From Chondrilla cf. caribensis (lineage: Eukaryota; Porifera; Demospongiae; Chondrillida; Chondrillidae), in NCBI GenBank assembly GCA_964020155.1, contig OZ026561.1, positions 3,234,047 through 3,298,046 of the forward strand: 64,000 nucleotides of DNA, written 5' to 3'. This document shows, piece after piece, positions 34,366-46,426 of this stretch. The stretch's first letter is position 1, and each line of letters opens with the position of its first letter. The notes below the pieces were generated by a model that did not search any database, was not told where the DNA came from, and was given only the letters and a program-made list of their open reading frames with translations. The translations under genes were made by a program, and so were the position numbers.

Positions 34366-35696
34366 CTGATATTTCACACACACTATCAGTAGTGTAGATG
34401 TTGGATTCTTCACTATTCATACTCAAGGCCACCTAGTGAACATAGCTTGTATGTTTGATTATTTAATTTGTAATAATGATCCAAAGGAAACAAAAATTAT
34501 CAATGTCTTTTTATAATCCAACTGGTGGCATATATTATGGACCATTATCGCCGTTTTGTACGGTCAAGTTTGCACAGCTACAATGTCATAATATATGTGG
34601 ACTATTATATTACACATGGCATGCTTAACAATCCTCTGTCTAATGATTATTAAACCATCAAAATTGATAATATAATAAACACTCATTATACGATAATGCA
34701 TGAAAGTAAATTAGCAATTTGACTTGGTTCTAACACTCTTAATCTTATAATTGAGTAGCTATTAAATCATGTAATTATGTATGCGGTTTAGTTTTGATCC
34801 GTTTCAAGAGGCCATGGTTCAGAATGTTGACAGATACGATCTCACACACAACAGTGAGCAACTGTGGATAGTAGAAACATGCAGGTACACAGGTATCAAC
34901 ATTGAGATTGCACATAACATTGATAATATGAAAAGTCGCCATTTATATATTTCTCAAATATGATGTTGACATCACTTTTTATCAGCTATGTTCATGTTTA
35001 TAATGCATAGATGTTAGGTAAACAGATGGATCTGGTAAACTAAAGTAGAAGAGGGATATTTGAACAGTCCACTGAAACACACAACAGTTCCTATTGCAAA
35101 AATGGAACTTTATACAGAGCATCTCGTACAGAGTCCAAACAGAATCAGAAGTGGAAAGAGTCCAAAATGACTCTAATATACCCATTTCCCTATATACACA
35201 TAGGAGTAATGAAATGGTAATATTATGTGACTATAAATCATGCAATTGGGACACATTTTCACTGTTCACAACACATGTGTAAACTTGAACTTATGGAAAT
35301 TAATAACACTGCAGATCAAGTGCTTCAATGTTGCTTAGCACAATTACTCAGAGCAAGATGTAGGTACTCACCCTCACTGCTCAGTGACTGGTTGGAGTCA
35401 ATACGGTAGACCCACTGTCCAATCTTCCCTGTGTTACCTTCTATCTCATCCAGCAGTGTCACATTCTCAGTACCAGATCCAGGAAGGTTCAGGTAGCCCA
35501 CTCCATCACCAACATTGTAACCAGCTATACTATATGTTCTTGTATCAGGATCAATACCCCAGTTCAGTCCATCCTCAGGGTAGGTGAAAATAGCAAAGGA
35601 ATACATCCAGTCAGTGGCTAGTATGAGCTGAAATGTATTCTCCTGTAATAAAATAGCATTTAACTAAATTGAAACTAATAATTTTGTCAATACACA

Positions 35697-35765
<69 letters not shown>

Positions 35766-38700
35766 ACTGTATCTGGCAGCCAGGGGACATGATAACGTCC
35801 ATATCCTCTCATTCCTTCCCATGTGACAATAAGAGCCCACTGGGCTTCAAATCTAAAGCTACCACACTCCTGTGATGTTTGCTTGTAAATTGTATCATCA
35901 ATTTCTTTAAAAAGAGTTTCTTTTTCTTGACGTAAGAAGACTTGTTTGTAGACAACACTTGTGTTTGTTAGGTACTGGTATTGCCAAAATGCAGCAATGA
36001 CATGATGATAATTAAAAAAACTCAATCTGTAGGGAAATGTTCGAGGCCCCCAACATGGAAAAGAGTGATAATTTTTCAAGCCAACATAACCCTGTGACAG
36101 TACCTGCATTTGATTGAAAACAATTATACAAATTATTATGTAATCCATGTAACACAAGTACATGTTTCAGGTGTATGCACTGTACCTCAATTTCATTTCA
36201 CAGTGATATTGTATGAACTATGTTTCAACTTAGGATAGATTCCATCATACACAAGGTGAGATTCGATGTAGGACCAGGAGTAATATCTTACTAAAGGGTG
36301 TTATGTTTGAGCAGGCATCAAAACAAGCTTATAGTTTTTTTCAATTATAGATATTCATATTATACATTATTTTGTACTAGAGATCTGTCTACAACCCAAC
36401 AGTCGTTCTTAGATTTACAGAATCTATAATGTTACTGCATTAAGACATTCATACAATGTCCCATAACAAATATGAACTATGGCCGGGAACACTGTTTATT
36501 AATATTAGTTGCAAACAATAGGAAGCAATGTGTGTTCCCTGCAAAATGAAATACTATATCTTAAACTTCAAAGATGATATATAACAATATTGAGTTTCCC
36601 TTTTGCAATGAATACTTTTTAAGCTGGAAAACTCTTAATGAATGAACCTGGTATCTCCCACCAGGATCCACATGCATACATAAAGTGTGTCAATGAGGTC
36701 ACTTTGCATACATACCTCCATATAAGAGTACAGTCCTCCAAAGTAAGGAAAGGATCCATTGAGAGGGAGAGAATGGTTGAGCAGGGAGATACGTTTGCCA
36801 TGGCACCAACTCAGTAGGTGTCCATTGTAGCTTAACCTGTCATACTCTGGACCAAAGGGATACCCAATGAGCTCTGATAACAAGGAATCATCTGTGGAAT
36901 AGAACCATTGGTCTTGGATTAGGCGTCACAGGGTAGAATGGAAGGGGTATACTATAAGTGGGTCAAATATATCAGACTATGCATGTATCAAATACTTATG
37001 TATTACCTTTTTTACTACTTTTGTTATTATCATTATTTTAATGTTGTTGTCAAAATTACCAACATTCATTACCATCAGAACAGACCGTTGTACATTCTAC
37101 AATAAACTTAAATCTAAAATCTTTAAATCTTAAAAGTATATTAAAATAGTACCACGATATCAAAACCACTGCACATTATTGTACAATACTATTCCAAAGA
37201 CTCACCCAGTTGGACTATTATATTTATTCTGCATTAATTTGCAGTATGTAATCTTCGGACCGGTTTTACTTGCAAAATAAATCAATTTAACTAACAAATG
37301 CCCTAGAGTAATTCAATATTTACAGTACATACAAAATTTAGTAGACAAAATACAAGGTATATATATAGGCATGTACATATCAATGACAAGGGAACATATT
37401 TGCACACATCTACCTACTTGAACAAGCCACACTGACATCCTTGGAGTGGTCACAGCCACCACTGGGAGGAATATCAGGCAAACATGTACAGATCCTCGTA
37501 CTTGTTCTGCTACATTGAACACCTTCCAATATGAGACCTGATCCTCTACCAAACACACCACCCTGTCCAATGTAGGCATTAGTCAGTCTCTTGTATCCAA
37601 GCTGGTTGCACACAGTCCTAGCAGCAGCTCTGTTCCATCCATCACTGCAGACTGTACTCCAGTATCCCTTGGCAAAGATCTCCACTCTACCACTGATGCT
37701 ATTGTTTGTTTCTGTACCACCCACCAGTCTTATGGTGCACTCTACAGTAGTTGAACAGCAATGTAGAGGTGATTGCTACATGGTTTACAACTTGTGTAGG
37801 TGTTCATCTCACCTGGTTGCCATGCACTACATGAATTGGGAGCTGGTCCATCTAGTTCCAGGTTGCTGTACTTACAAGTGCTACATGCACTTGGATCATC
37901 AACTCTTGAACATGATCCACAAGATGGATGACAAGCTGTCAGGAAGTATGGAAGACAGAGCTAACTGTGAACCAGAAGTTCTATAATTATTATATATTGT
38001 GAAATTAGTGCATGATATGTATATCTCCAACCTTCACTGGGTACAGCTGATACAGTGTTCAGAGGAGGACGTAGTGTTTGGAACACTTCATGATGTCCAC
38101 ATGCTATGCTTCCCTCATCAACAGAGACATTCTTACCAGTTGAAGTGCAGTAGATATCTGGAGTGGGATGATAGATATTGTAGTTTTTCCATGAAACAGG
38201 GCAGTAGCCACTGAATGTGAAGTGGTGCAGTTAACGTTAATATGTTGAGATGGAAAGCATAAAGTAAAGGGGGCTGCGGGCATGCCCCCTCCCCCCATGA
38301 AAATTTTGGATTTTAGACTTTCATTATTATATTAATATAGAATCAATGACATAGATGTATAACTTGATTGTAGTTTTAATACTGAAATGATTGATGTCTC
38401 TCGCACAGCTTTGAAATACTTAAAATGCAATGGCGACTTTGCTACTGCTCTTCATTCTGTTCAACTCAAAAACCTTGACACTAGTGTGGTAAAACACAAT
38501 GTCCTGACCTCTATTGTAGTGCAGAAATGGCCAGGTATCAAGCCACTGACTCCGAGCAGAGCTTAATTAATACAGGTTTCGATTTCCGTAGACTCTTCTT
38601 AGAGAATATATAGTTTCTCCCAGGATGATGAGGCTTGTCAGGGAGACTTGGAAGTGATGCCTTAAAGTGACTCAAGCTCGTGGTCTTTTTATGAACATAA

Positions 38701-41700
38701 ATTGTACCTCGGAAATAATGATATTATATTTTTACATGTACGTACACAGCCCAAAGAATGTGTATTAGAAATGAAGCCACTTCAAAGAATACAAAATGGC
38801 TACTGCATCAATAAATGCACACAAAGGAGGGAATACGTCTGTTTTCAACCAAGATTTGTACAAGCTACTCCTCTTGTGATTCTATGGCTTCCAGAACACA
38901 GAATTAAGTATAAAAACAGATGACACAGATATTCCTTCCTCTCAATTTTTTTTATTTTCCATTTTCTATTTCTTTGGTATTGCTTTGAAAGTGGTATGGT
39001 TGAAACTGTGCCAACCAGACCAGTGACTACAGCCCTGTGAAGGGAAGTAGTTCCACATATTACATACTCACCAGGTCCTTCATTTTTGTCAGTGATCAAT
39101 TTGTAGACATAGTCTGATCCAATAGTTATAGTCTCCACATCATAGCACTGTGCACTCAGTTGAGAGTTGTTCAAATTTGACATGAAACACATTGAGTTCT
39201 CCCCTATGACCTCAAGGTCAGGATTGTATACTATTATGGTAAAATAGAAATAACAGTGAATACATAGCTCAACTGAATTATGATAAAATCTATTTGGAAT
39301 GTCGTAGAGAACATTTAGAGTTTATTGTGATCAGTTTTCCGAACCCCATAAATTAAATCATAGTAGCTCTACATTATATACATACGATTTAAGTTCTTAT
39401 AATTGATATTCATAAGCCAATCCACTTCAATACTTTGACAACCTAACATTGGTTAATGCTCTCCTTACGTATTAAAGTTTCAATCTCAATTCAACCTATA
39501 TAATGTTATTATGATTCAAAGGATAACATGGCTGTCAGAATAAATTCATTTCATTTCATGCCACATAGAATTTTTCCAATGTATAGTACTAATACTGCAC
39601 TGTTGTAATACGATACTACAAACGTACTTGGTGTTTGAGAACTGTTGCAATTTTGACCAAGATAAGGGATGGGATAATGGCATCCTATTCCAATGTAGTC
39701 ATAGACATGACTACAGTATCCCTAGAATATACACAGAGGGATCATAATTGCAGATTATTTGAACTCTACATGTGCAGCACCTCTTTATTGAATGCAATGG
39801 ACATTATAATAAAATTTACAGATTTTTTTTATTGAAGCTAATGGTTATAGGTAATTCATATATTAACTCCTACTACTAATATATTTACGTAATTGTCTTC
39901 CAATTTATACCTATTTCTAGGAAGTATACACAATAAATATCGATAATAATATGTTTTGGTCAAGGACATTATTCACAATGTATAATGTGACTAACATCCT
40001 TCAGGTTTACTCATGCCCATATGCTTTAAATCATTCGAAAATACTGTATTAAGTACATATTATGTATGAGGAGGAGTAGCAGGAATTAGCATAATTTTGA
40101 CATCACAATGATCACATGGACTATATTGTGCAACAATGACAATACATGTGACTTTACCTTGTACAGTCCATCATAGGAACATACTCTAGGAGAATTTTCA
40201 TAAGCATAATGAAGACAGTTATAAGGATTCACACTGGAGTCCCGACAATATCCTCTAATAAAGGAACAACCAAGACCTGTATCGGGGACATTATGGGATG
40301 GCATGTTCAACAAAATGATACATAATAATACATATACACTATATATGGAGTACGTCTTGTGACTATAATATCACTGTCATAACCGTACAATACTATCAAT
40401 AGCTGAATATTGATTGTTTGTTGTATGTATACTCCAAAACTACTTTGAATTTACTTAATGTGAAGAGATTGGAATGGACCAACTACTGGTGGGTAGCATA
40501 AAATTTCAGGGTACAATGCAAGCCAAATGCTCCTCAAATGTATGTTAGTCATTGGTTAATAATTGCCAATGAATGACAAACACGTGATATGTCCAAATAA
40601 ATAGATAGATCTCAATTTATATTATCTGCAGATATAACCTGCATGAAGGTTGCCACTGAGATAATGGAGGCAAGTTCAAATTGTACCATACATAACCTTT
40701 TCCAAAGATGTATGGTATAGCTTGTCCATCCAGAGTTGTTTGTGTGACCTCATAGTTGACATCATACCATCCAGAGTCCTTCAATACTGCCAGAGTGAAC
40801 GGACTCAGTTGAGAGTATGTACTGCACAAGGAGAAAGAATAATGCAACAAACAAAGCATACAACAAAAAAATAATAGTGATTTTGTGTATGACTATACAT
40901 ACATAGCTAAGGTACTAGTACTGTATGTACATGCACATACTTACGGGTAGAATTCTCTTGTCATGATTTCAGGTAATAAGTATCGTCTTGGCCAATGACT
41001 ATGATGGATAATCATAACTTAGATAGTCAAATTGACAAGACAACAATTGACAACATTGACATGTGGCTGGATCATCCTCTTTTCTAAGTACTTATAGTTA
41101 TACATACAGTTATACGTATTGAATTAGCTAGACCGCACCTGTGATACGTGTATGTAGAAGTTAATACATAGTAAGTAGATGCATTAAACAGCGTATAAAA
41201 CATTGAGAAAACCGTGTAACTGTGATTTTAGATGAATTATTATCAACTTGCTTTTTGCAATACTGTAGAATGTCAAATAGTACTTTTCTACTTCACAGCT
41301 TTAACATGCCAAGCAACTGTTGCATTATTGGAGTGCATTCTATATAACCAATCCAGATACCTACCTATAAGATCGGTAAAAAGGAATTCCACTCAAGTTT
41401 TGACAACCAAAGTGAGTCTTTGCAATTTCTACAACCTATACATGTGTTGACAAAACAGTGGGTAGAGGTCACACAGTAAATCAAACGTAGCCTGCAATAA
41501 ACCTGTACTGATAAAACAACAGAATTTAATTGCCCCATTCATCACCGGTATTAATTTTATAATAGTAATTGACAACATTTATCAAATTTAATTACCTAAG
41601 GTAGTGGAATTCAATCTATATTGCAATATGTATTAGGTACAAATTATCACACTAACCAGTATTGTTGCACTGATTATTATAGGTACCATCAGCAATAAAT

Positions 41701-44700
41701 ATCACACTGAGGACAAACACTCTCCTAACCAAGAACTCAGGCTGAGATATAAAATACTGGCATGCATGGTTTGTGCCTTTTGGTTATCTTGATGACATTC
41801 TCAGACTAATGCAATGTTTCACGAGTAATGACTATGGCAGTCATTTTGAAAAATGAAAAAAATGTAAACAATGAATACAACCATAACAAATCATAAACAT
41901 TCTGTGCATTACAATAGTCTACCCTGTATGTGAAGCAATAACCATTCATCCTATTTCATGTTCAATATCAATTTCAATTAGTTATATCGATGTTGAGTAC
42001 CTATCTATAATGTATAATATGGGTTTGCTTACCCGGAAAATTGTATGATGCACAATCAGTGAACTGCATTTGAAAAAAAGTTCCTACATATTATTATTGT
42101 TTCAGAATTTTATGTCAGAATAAAAAGCATAATATATAGTCAGGACAGAAAATCAGGATCACAAACCAGGACAATAAATACCTACTGCTTTAAGCTAAGC
42201 TAAGCAGATATTCATACAATACTACAAGAGAGAGTCCAAAAAAAGTACATATCAAATACACTTCCATTAGATTAAAATGAACAATCACAGACTTCGGTAT
42301 CATACTCACAGTAGGGAGAACCAAGCTAGTGGTACTTTGCTGATGTGAATATTCACTGAAAACGCTCTCTGTCCCCCAAAGTGTTTGAGGACCACCAGTT
42401 TCATTCCTAAAACTGAAGAGGTTCTTATAATAATAGATTAAATTCATCACAATTCAGCATGATAATATTATTCTGGATTTAATTGAACAGGATGAATAAT
42501 TTAGAACTTGTGTCTCTACTATAATAGCTATGTGTTCCTCTGAATTACTGTACAATACGTCATGCAGTTTGTACAGATGCCTAGTGTTCACGTGAGTTTT
42601 TATCATAATTATTTCATTTACAGTACGTTGTGACTGACAAATTATTCAATTGTGATATTATTGTAATTATTATTATTATTTTATTATAATATTCATTTTG
42701 TTAGATTATACTATTATAAACTTAATAATTTATTGATCCCTTTTATATTTGACAAGACTATTTCACTAAAATTTGACTTACTGGTTGTCTACCAATGATA
42801 GTAGTCCTTTATTATGAATGATATCCACAATACATGCTGCATGTACGTTATACAGCAATTGATGTCGTAAATGACTCACTACTTGAAGAGTTTTACTGAA
42901 AATCCCAAGATATGTAGTAATAATAATAGACTACATTCATCACAATTCAGCATGATAAAAGTCAAGGTTGACAAAGTTTCTGAATTTAAATAAACAGGAA
43001 GAATATTTCATAGCTCATTCCTTCACCATAATAGCTATCTGTTCTTGAGAATTACTGATAGTGCAGTTTTGTACTGAAACCATATGTTTGTATCAGTTTT
43101 ATAATAATATTTGTTTGTGGTTGTAACTGACATTGGATATAATTTATAAAATAATAATTGACAAACTATTTTTAATTAATATAATGAATTTGAAAAACCA
43201 GTCATCTACAATGACAGTCATTTGTTATGAATAATATCCATAATACATGCTGCATGTACATTATGCAACAATTGATGGCATAAATGACTCACTACTTGAA
43301 GAGTTCTACTGAGAATCCCAAGATATGTAGTAAATCATGAATGAAGATCCTCTTTCCCTCCTCCAGTGCCTGAGTAGTTGGCTTGCCTTGCAATTGCTGG
43401 ATTATGTACTGAAAGAAAGGCACATAAATGATAAACTGATAATTTAAAATTGTAACAGAATAATAATGGAAGATATGCTAACAATGAACAAGTAATAGAT
43501 AGTGCCACCATCAATCATATGCTGTCAAGTACTTATCAGGGACTATGTTCTCTGAAAAGTTGTTGGATTTGAATAACAAATAAATTTGATTTCCTTTCTG
43601 TATGGCAGTGATGATCTTAGGTCTTACGTTATAACAGCATGTTTGTGAAGCAGGTTACATGGAATAGTGTACATGTCCCCTATGGTATATTTGTAATGAG
43701 CTATATTGTACCTACAATTCTTACAAATAATAGATAGATTGGATTTGTGATCCAATAAATCAAATAATATAGACTAGGCTCCAAGATGAAATGACTGATT
43801 GCACTGCTCACAAAACAAATCACCAGTGAATAAACTCACACGAGGACAAATGTTGATGTAACCCACGACAGGACGATAGTTGAGCTCTGGATCCAACATA
43901 CAGTGGGAACCATATGATATGTAATCAATGTGAGAGCCTCCATGAGAATGTCTCTGATGGTGAATGCAATAACGATCATATTCTGTATTATGAGTAAGAA
44001 ACCAGCCCCAAACTATTAAAATTACATTAATATCATGGTATGAAAATAATTTAGGTAATGTCTACCTGATTCATGTGCTGTCACATAAATCAACAAATCA
44101 GTGTCTGAGACGCCAACTCCATTGGGACCATCCGGTTGACAAATAGAGTTCTTGCACACAGTATACGTCCCAATATGCTCCTGAGGAACAGTCACAAACT
44201 GACCACAAGAGAATGTGCTCAACAAACTTCCACAATTACACTCTGACCCACATGCACTGCTAATAGAGGAACAGTTAGGTCTCAGTCGGAGGTTCTCCTT
44301 CAATCTTTGCACTCGGATAGCTTTCTGTATGTAGGTGGCAGCCAAGCTCAGTGATTCCTTTAAAGTTTCATTCCAAACAGCTTGGAAGGATGTACTTTGA
44401 CTGATGTTTTCAGTCACATAATGAAATTTTATTCGAATTGGTTCAAATGATGGTGTCTGGCGTTTCTTTCGTTCCATTGGTTGATCTAGAGCTACAATTT
44501 GGGACTTTTTAGCAAGCTATGGTAAGATGGATATATAATAGATAAAGGTGAATCAAGCAACTCAATAACAGTTAGTAGAAATACTGTCCATGTAATTGCA
44601 TAAAAATCTATTCAAACGTATAAACCTCATATACAGGACCAGATAGTAGATTAAATGATTGTCTATCAAAAGTATCGATTCACTAAAATATGACTGAAAT

Positions 44701-44988
44701 CTTAAGTATATTGTTCATTGAAATTTATTGAAGATTATCGACGTCCTTAATTACTGTTGAAATTAAATAAAATCATCTTGCATTCAATCTGTAGTCTTCT
44801 AAAGAGACATGATAATTGTGGATTCACTTTCAGCTTACTTCATCATGAACACTTCCAAAGTCAGAGTCGTCTTTATGTCCATCAGTGTCTGGATGATCCT
44901 TAATAGGGAGGTTAGCTGCATGGCATTCCAGGAGAACAAAGACCACACAGACTAGTGCCTGGACTAGACACCCAGTTTGCCAGGCCAT
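34241..44988 (-). CDS. Leishmanolysin-SRCR-NIDO single-pass membrane protein (18 exons, 1,049 aa)
   Basis: Exons: 44,988-44,839; 44,516-44,066; 44,012-43,840; 43,408-43,296; 42,412-42,310; 41,435-41,365; 40,998-40,945; 40,821-40,697; 40,276-40,158; 39,721-39,628; 39,230-39,068; 38,210-38,032; 37,935-37,813; 37,741-37,418; 36,891-36,716; 36,103-35,768; 35,642-35,372; 34,365-34,241. They sum to 3,150 nt, exactly 1,050 codons, with every phase matching. Layout: signal peptide 1-23, RKKR/Q site at 66-70, M8 peptidase about 70-415 with HDLLH at 282-286 and third ligand His338, Cys-rich tail to 600, furin-like repeat 600-640, SRCR 640-748, NIDO 748-1,008, TM about 1,013-1,037, eight or so tail residues. 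It should sit in the plasma membrane with its domains outside. The Glu-to-Asp change in HExxH suggests weak or no catalysis. It may share exons 1-17 with a longer form. Confidence 0.85.
35372..36891 (-). CDS. NIDO domain exons 15A-17A
   Basis: Three exons (36,891-36,716; 36,103-35,768; 35,642-35,372). The domain begins SELIGYPFGPEYDR, continues HVIAAFWQYQYLTN and FEAQWALIVTWEG, then FQLILATDWMYSFAIFTYPE and DGVGYLNLPG. The middle exon's donor is ACA/GTCAGT, immediately next to a GT microsatellite. In other proteins NIDO domains occur before AMOP or EGF modules in matrix and adhesion proteins. Confidence 0.85.
35695..35763. repeat. (AC)n microsatellite beside exon 16A
   Basis: About 65 bp of AC, separated from the exon end by TGACTG. 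It is the counterpart of the 360-bp tract next to exon 16B, so the repeat was already present before the cassettes duplicated. Confidence 0.95.
37418..37741 (-). CDS. SRCR domain exon (14A)
   Basis: The 324-nt exon encodes ECTIRLVGGTETN, YWSTVCSDGWNRAAARTVCN, QLGYKRLTNAYIGQ, and GCDHSKDVSVACSS. The Cys pattern and DGWN motif are typical of SRCR domains. Acceptor ACTGTAG, donor TCAA/GTAGGT. Confidence 0.9.
37813..37935 (-). CDS. Furin-like Cys repeat exon (13A)
   Basis: It encodes ACHPSCGSCSRVDDPSACST then CKYSNLELDGPAP. The spacing of Cys pairs fits a furin-type repeat, which often follows leishmanolysin domains in animal and protist proteins. 123 nt, phase 1 to 1. Confidence 0.75.
38032..41435 (-). 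CDS. Leishmanolysin C-terminal exons 6A-12A
   Basis: Exon 6 supplies the third zinc ligand (AKTHFGC, His338). Exon 7 has SHWPRRYLLPEIMT, 8 the conserved SPFTLAVLKDSGWYDVNY with the Met-turn region replaced, 9 GLGCSFIRGYCRDSSVNPYN, 10 GYCSHVYDYIGIGC, 11 ENSMCFMSNLNNSQLSAQCY, and 12 GYCPVSWKN to HPTPDIYCTSTGK. For exon 11 the donor GGTGA/GTATGT keeps the frame; the stronger-looking CCTG/GTGAGT does not. Confidence 0.85.
42430..43340 (-). repeat. Tandem duplication copying the 3' half of the active-site exon
   Basis: Two imperfect units share ATTCATCACAATTCAGCATGAT (42,441 and 42,934), the string ACTTGAAGAGTT and AATCCCAAGATATGTAGTA. The left unit (near 42,882-42,920) contains a copy of the exon 4 end, reading LGFSVKLF before the same donor GTAGTGAGT, but without the HDLLH part. 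It looks like a dead half-exon inside the intron. Confidence 0.7.
43296..43408 (-). CDS. Active-site exon 4: HDLLH in place of HExxH
   Basis: The 113-nt exon encodes QALEEGKRIFIHDLLHILGF then SVELF. In M8 peptidases this helix is HExxH, with the two His binding zinc and Glu acting as general base. Here Glu is Asp (codon GAT). Both His are kept, and the third ligand is present in exon 6, so zinc binding may persist with reduced catalysis. Acceptor CTTTCTTTCAG, donor TTCAA/GTAGTG. Confidence 0.85.
43840..44516 (-). CDS. Exons 2-3: propeptide end and N-terminal half of the M8 domain
   Basis: Exon 2 (44,516-44,066) starts LAKKSQIVALDQP and contains RKKRQ, a probable proprotein-convertase site that would release the prodomain. 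It continues with PIRIKFHYV and GVSDTDLLIYVTAHES, the conserved stretch before the active site. Exon 3 (44,012-43,840) has DRYCIHHQRHSHGG and ELNYRPVVGYINICPR, matching the RP-x-x-GY-x-N-x-C-P motif of leishmanolysin-like proteins. Confidence 0.85.
44839..44988 (-). CDS. Exon 1: signal peptide and start of the prodomain
   Basis: Translation starts at ATG 44,988: MAWQTGCLVQALVCVVFVLL then ECHAANLP. The hydrophobic core and the small residues after it fit a signal peptide cleaved near residue 23. An acidic stretch (DTDGHKDDSDFG) follows. The donor is GATGAA/GTAAGC. It is the first ATG downstream of a TATA box and is in frame with all later exons. Confidence 0.85.
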
Positions 44989-45047
44989 GTCTTCCAACAC
45001 CGCATGTAAGTCCTTGTATCGACACAGCTATCCCAATGTGCTAGTCA

Positions 45048-45055
45048 CTTTTATA
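45048..45055 (-). promoter_or_regulatory. TATA box of the leishmanolysin-SRCR-NIDO gene
   Basis: Minus-strand TATAAAAG within CTGCCTATAAAAGTGACT lies 60 bp upstream of the ATG, so a start site about 30 bp downstream would leave a 5' leader of roughly 30-35 nt. No comparable TATA was found upstream of cassette B. Confidence 0.6.
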
Positions 45056-45375
45056 GGCAGCTGAATAAATATATTCATTGTTTCTGACCAAACTAATATA
45101 CAGAGACCATCTTGAAAGGCTTCTGGGAAAGATGGGCTTTATTATCCCATTATGCATGTTAACTATATTGTGTTAAATACCTGCCGTGTCCCACTTGAAC
45201 AATTGGTAAACTGGACAGCTCAAGATCCTGTTGAGCAATGCTTGTGTTGTGATATTGTCAGCTACCACAATAAGGGACATTAAGCCAGTATCAATGCATG
45301 GAGACACTGGATATATGGAGTACAGTATGCTGCGGGGTGAATTTGGGTAGACAATCTAGTGCGATACTAAAATGA

Positions 45376-45383
45376 TGACGTCA
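45376..45383. promoter_or_regulatory. Palindromic CRE-like site TGACGTCA
   Basis: A perfect TGACGTCA followed by ACGTGT, kept at 53,811-53,818 in the other copy of the block. It lies about 320 bp upstream of the TATA box of the minus-strand gene and about 270 bp upstream of a plus-strand short ORF, so it could serve a divergent promoter. Confidence 0.45.
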
Positions 45384-45650
45384 CGACACGTGTCGAGAAC
45401 CCGAAGAATAATGACTACTCACTTTGGCAAAAGTTTGATTACGACCAACTAAATTACTGATTGCTTAAGAAGGAAACAGACGAAAGACGAATAAGACATT
45501 CTCGTTAATGATGTTGAATCGCAAAATACAGGACTTGTTTGAGTCGGGATTGATTGCAGATCATTCCTGTCCGTTACATCCTGATGATGATGATGATGTT
45601 GTTCTTTGGTTCGTTTGTCTTTTACGTACTTCGTGCCAACTTAATTGAGA

Positions 45651-45752
45651 ATGGCGGTGGTAACCATGGCTGACCAGCCAGTGGATATACCCAACGCGGG
45701 CGTTGCGAACGATACTCGCTCCTGTACGCCCCCTGCCCCTGTCTTCCTCTGA
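45651..45752 (+). CDS. 33-codon ORF conserved between duplicated blocks
   Basis: It reads MAVVTMADQPVDIPNAG to CTPPAPVFL and a TGA. The copy at 53,972-54,073 has the same length, start and stop with five residue changes and about six synonymous ones. This is weak evidence for coding. It might be a first exon or an upstream ORF. A different frame gives a 60-residue TM-like ORF at 53,848-54,030 that is not kept in this copy. Confidence 0.3.
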   Translation: MAVVTMADQPVDIPNAGVANDTRSCTPPAPVFL

Positions 45753-46286
45753 GATAGCAACCAGCAAGGTGAATGACGGGCAGTGTGTATGTATTGTATA
45801 TTGTTTACAGACTGTGCTTCGGACAGCTTTGAGCATGACATTGTGCACAGAGTGTGCTGTAAAGTTGGCATTGTGTATAGAGTGTACTGTAAAGTTGACA
45901 TTGTGTACAGAGTGTGCTGTAAAGTTGACATTTAGTGTGCTGTCAACATGGCAATAATTAGCCCATCCTAAAATCGCCCTAAGTCAAAATTTCTCGGCAA
46001 TATTATATTTCTATCCTATTTGATAGAGCGTTTGTGCTAAATTTCATGGACTTTCTTGAGATGTAAAATTCATCCTACCAACCAGAGAGTATCCTGCATT
46101 TGAATATCATATATAGAAGTCAATTTTACTACCACATATTAAAATATCCATGGGCAAATGTTGTCCAGTATACCTTATGTATGTATGGTGTGCATAGGAA
46201 TTGTGACCAGTTCTGGTAGAGACTTCATGTACAGAGGACCCCTCAGACATTTGTCAGAAAAGGGAATACCTTTATAGTACTTTAAC

Positions 46287-46288
<2 letters not shown>

Positions 46289-46345
<57 letters not shown>
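46289..46345. repeat. (GT)n microsatellite
   Basis: About 57 bp of GT at the far end of the duplicated upstream block. Confidence 0.95.
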
Positions 46346-46346
<1 letters not shown>

Positions 46347-46426
46347 ATGCGTGTGTGCTTTGGTGTTTGGATGTGTGTGAGTTCGTACACATGCAGTGAC
46401 CCATTCCTAGAAGTCAAACCTACTAA

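Noticed and set aside
34366..34432. Extension of the TM exon upstream to a Met at 34,432
   Set aside because: The acceptor there is out of phase with exon 17A and leads to a stop. The acceptor at 34,366 keeps the frame.
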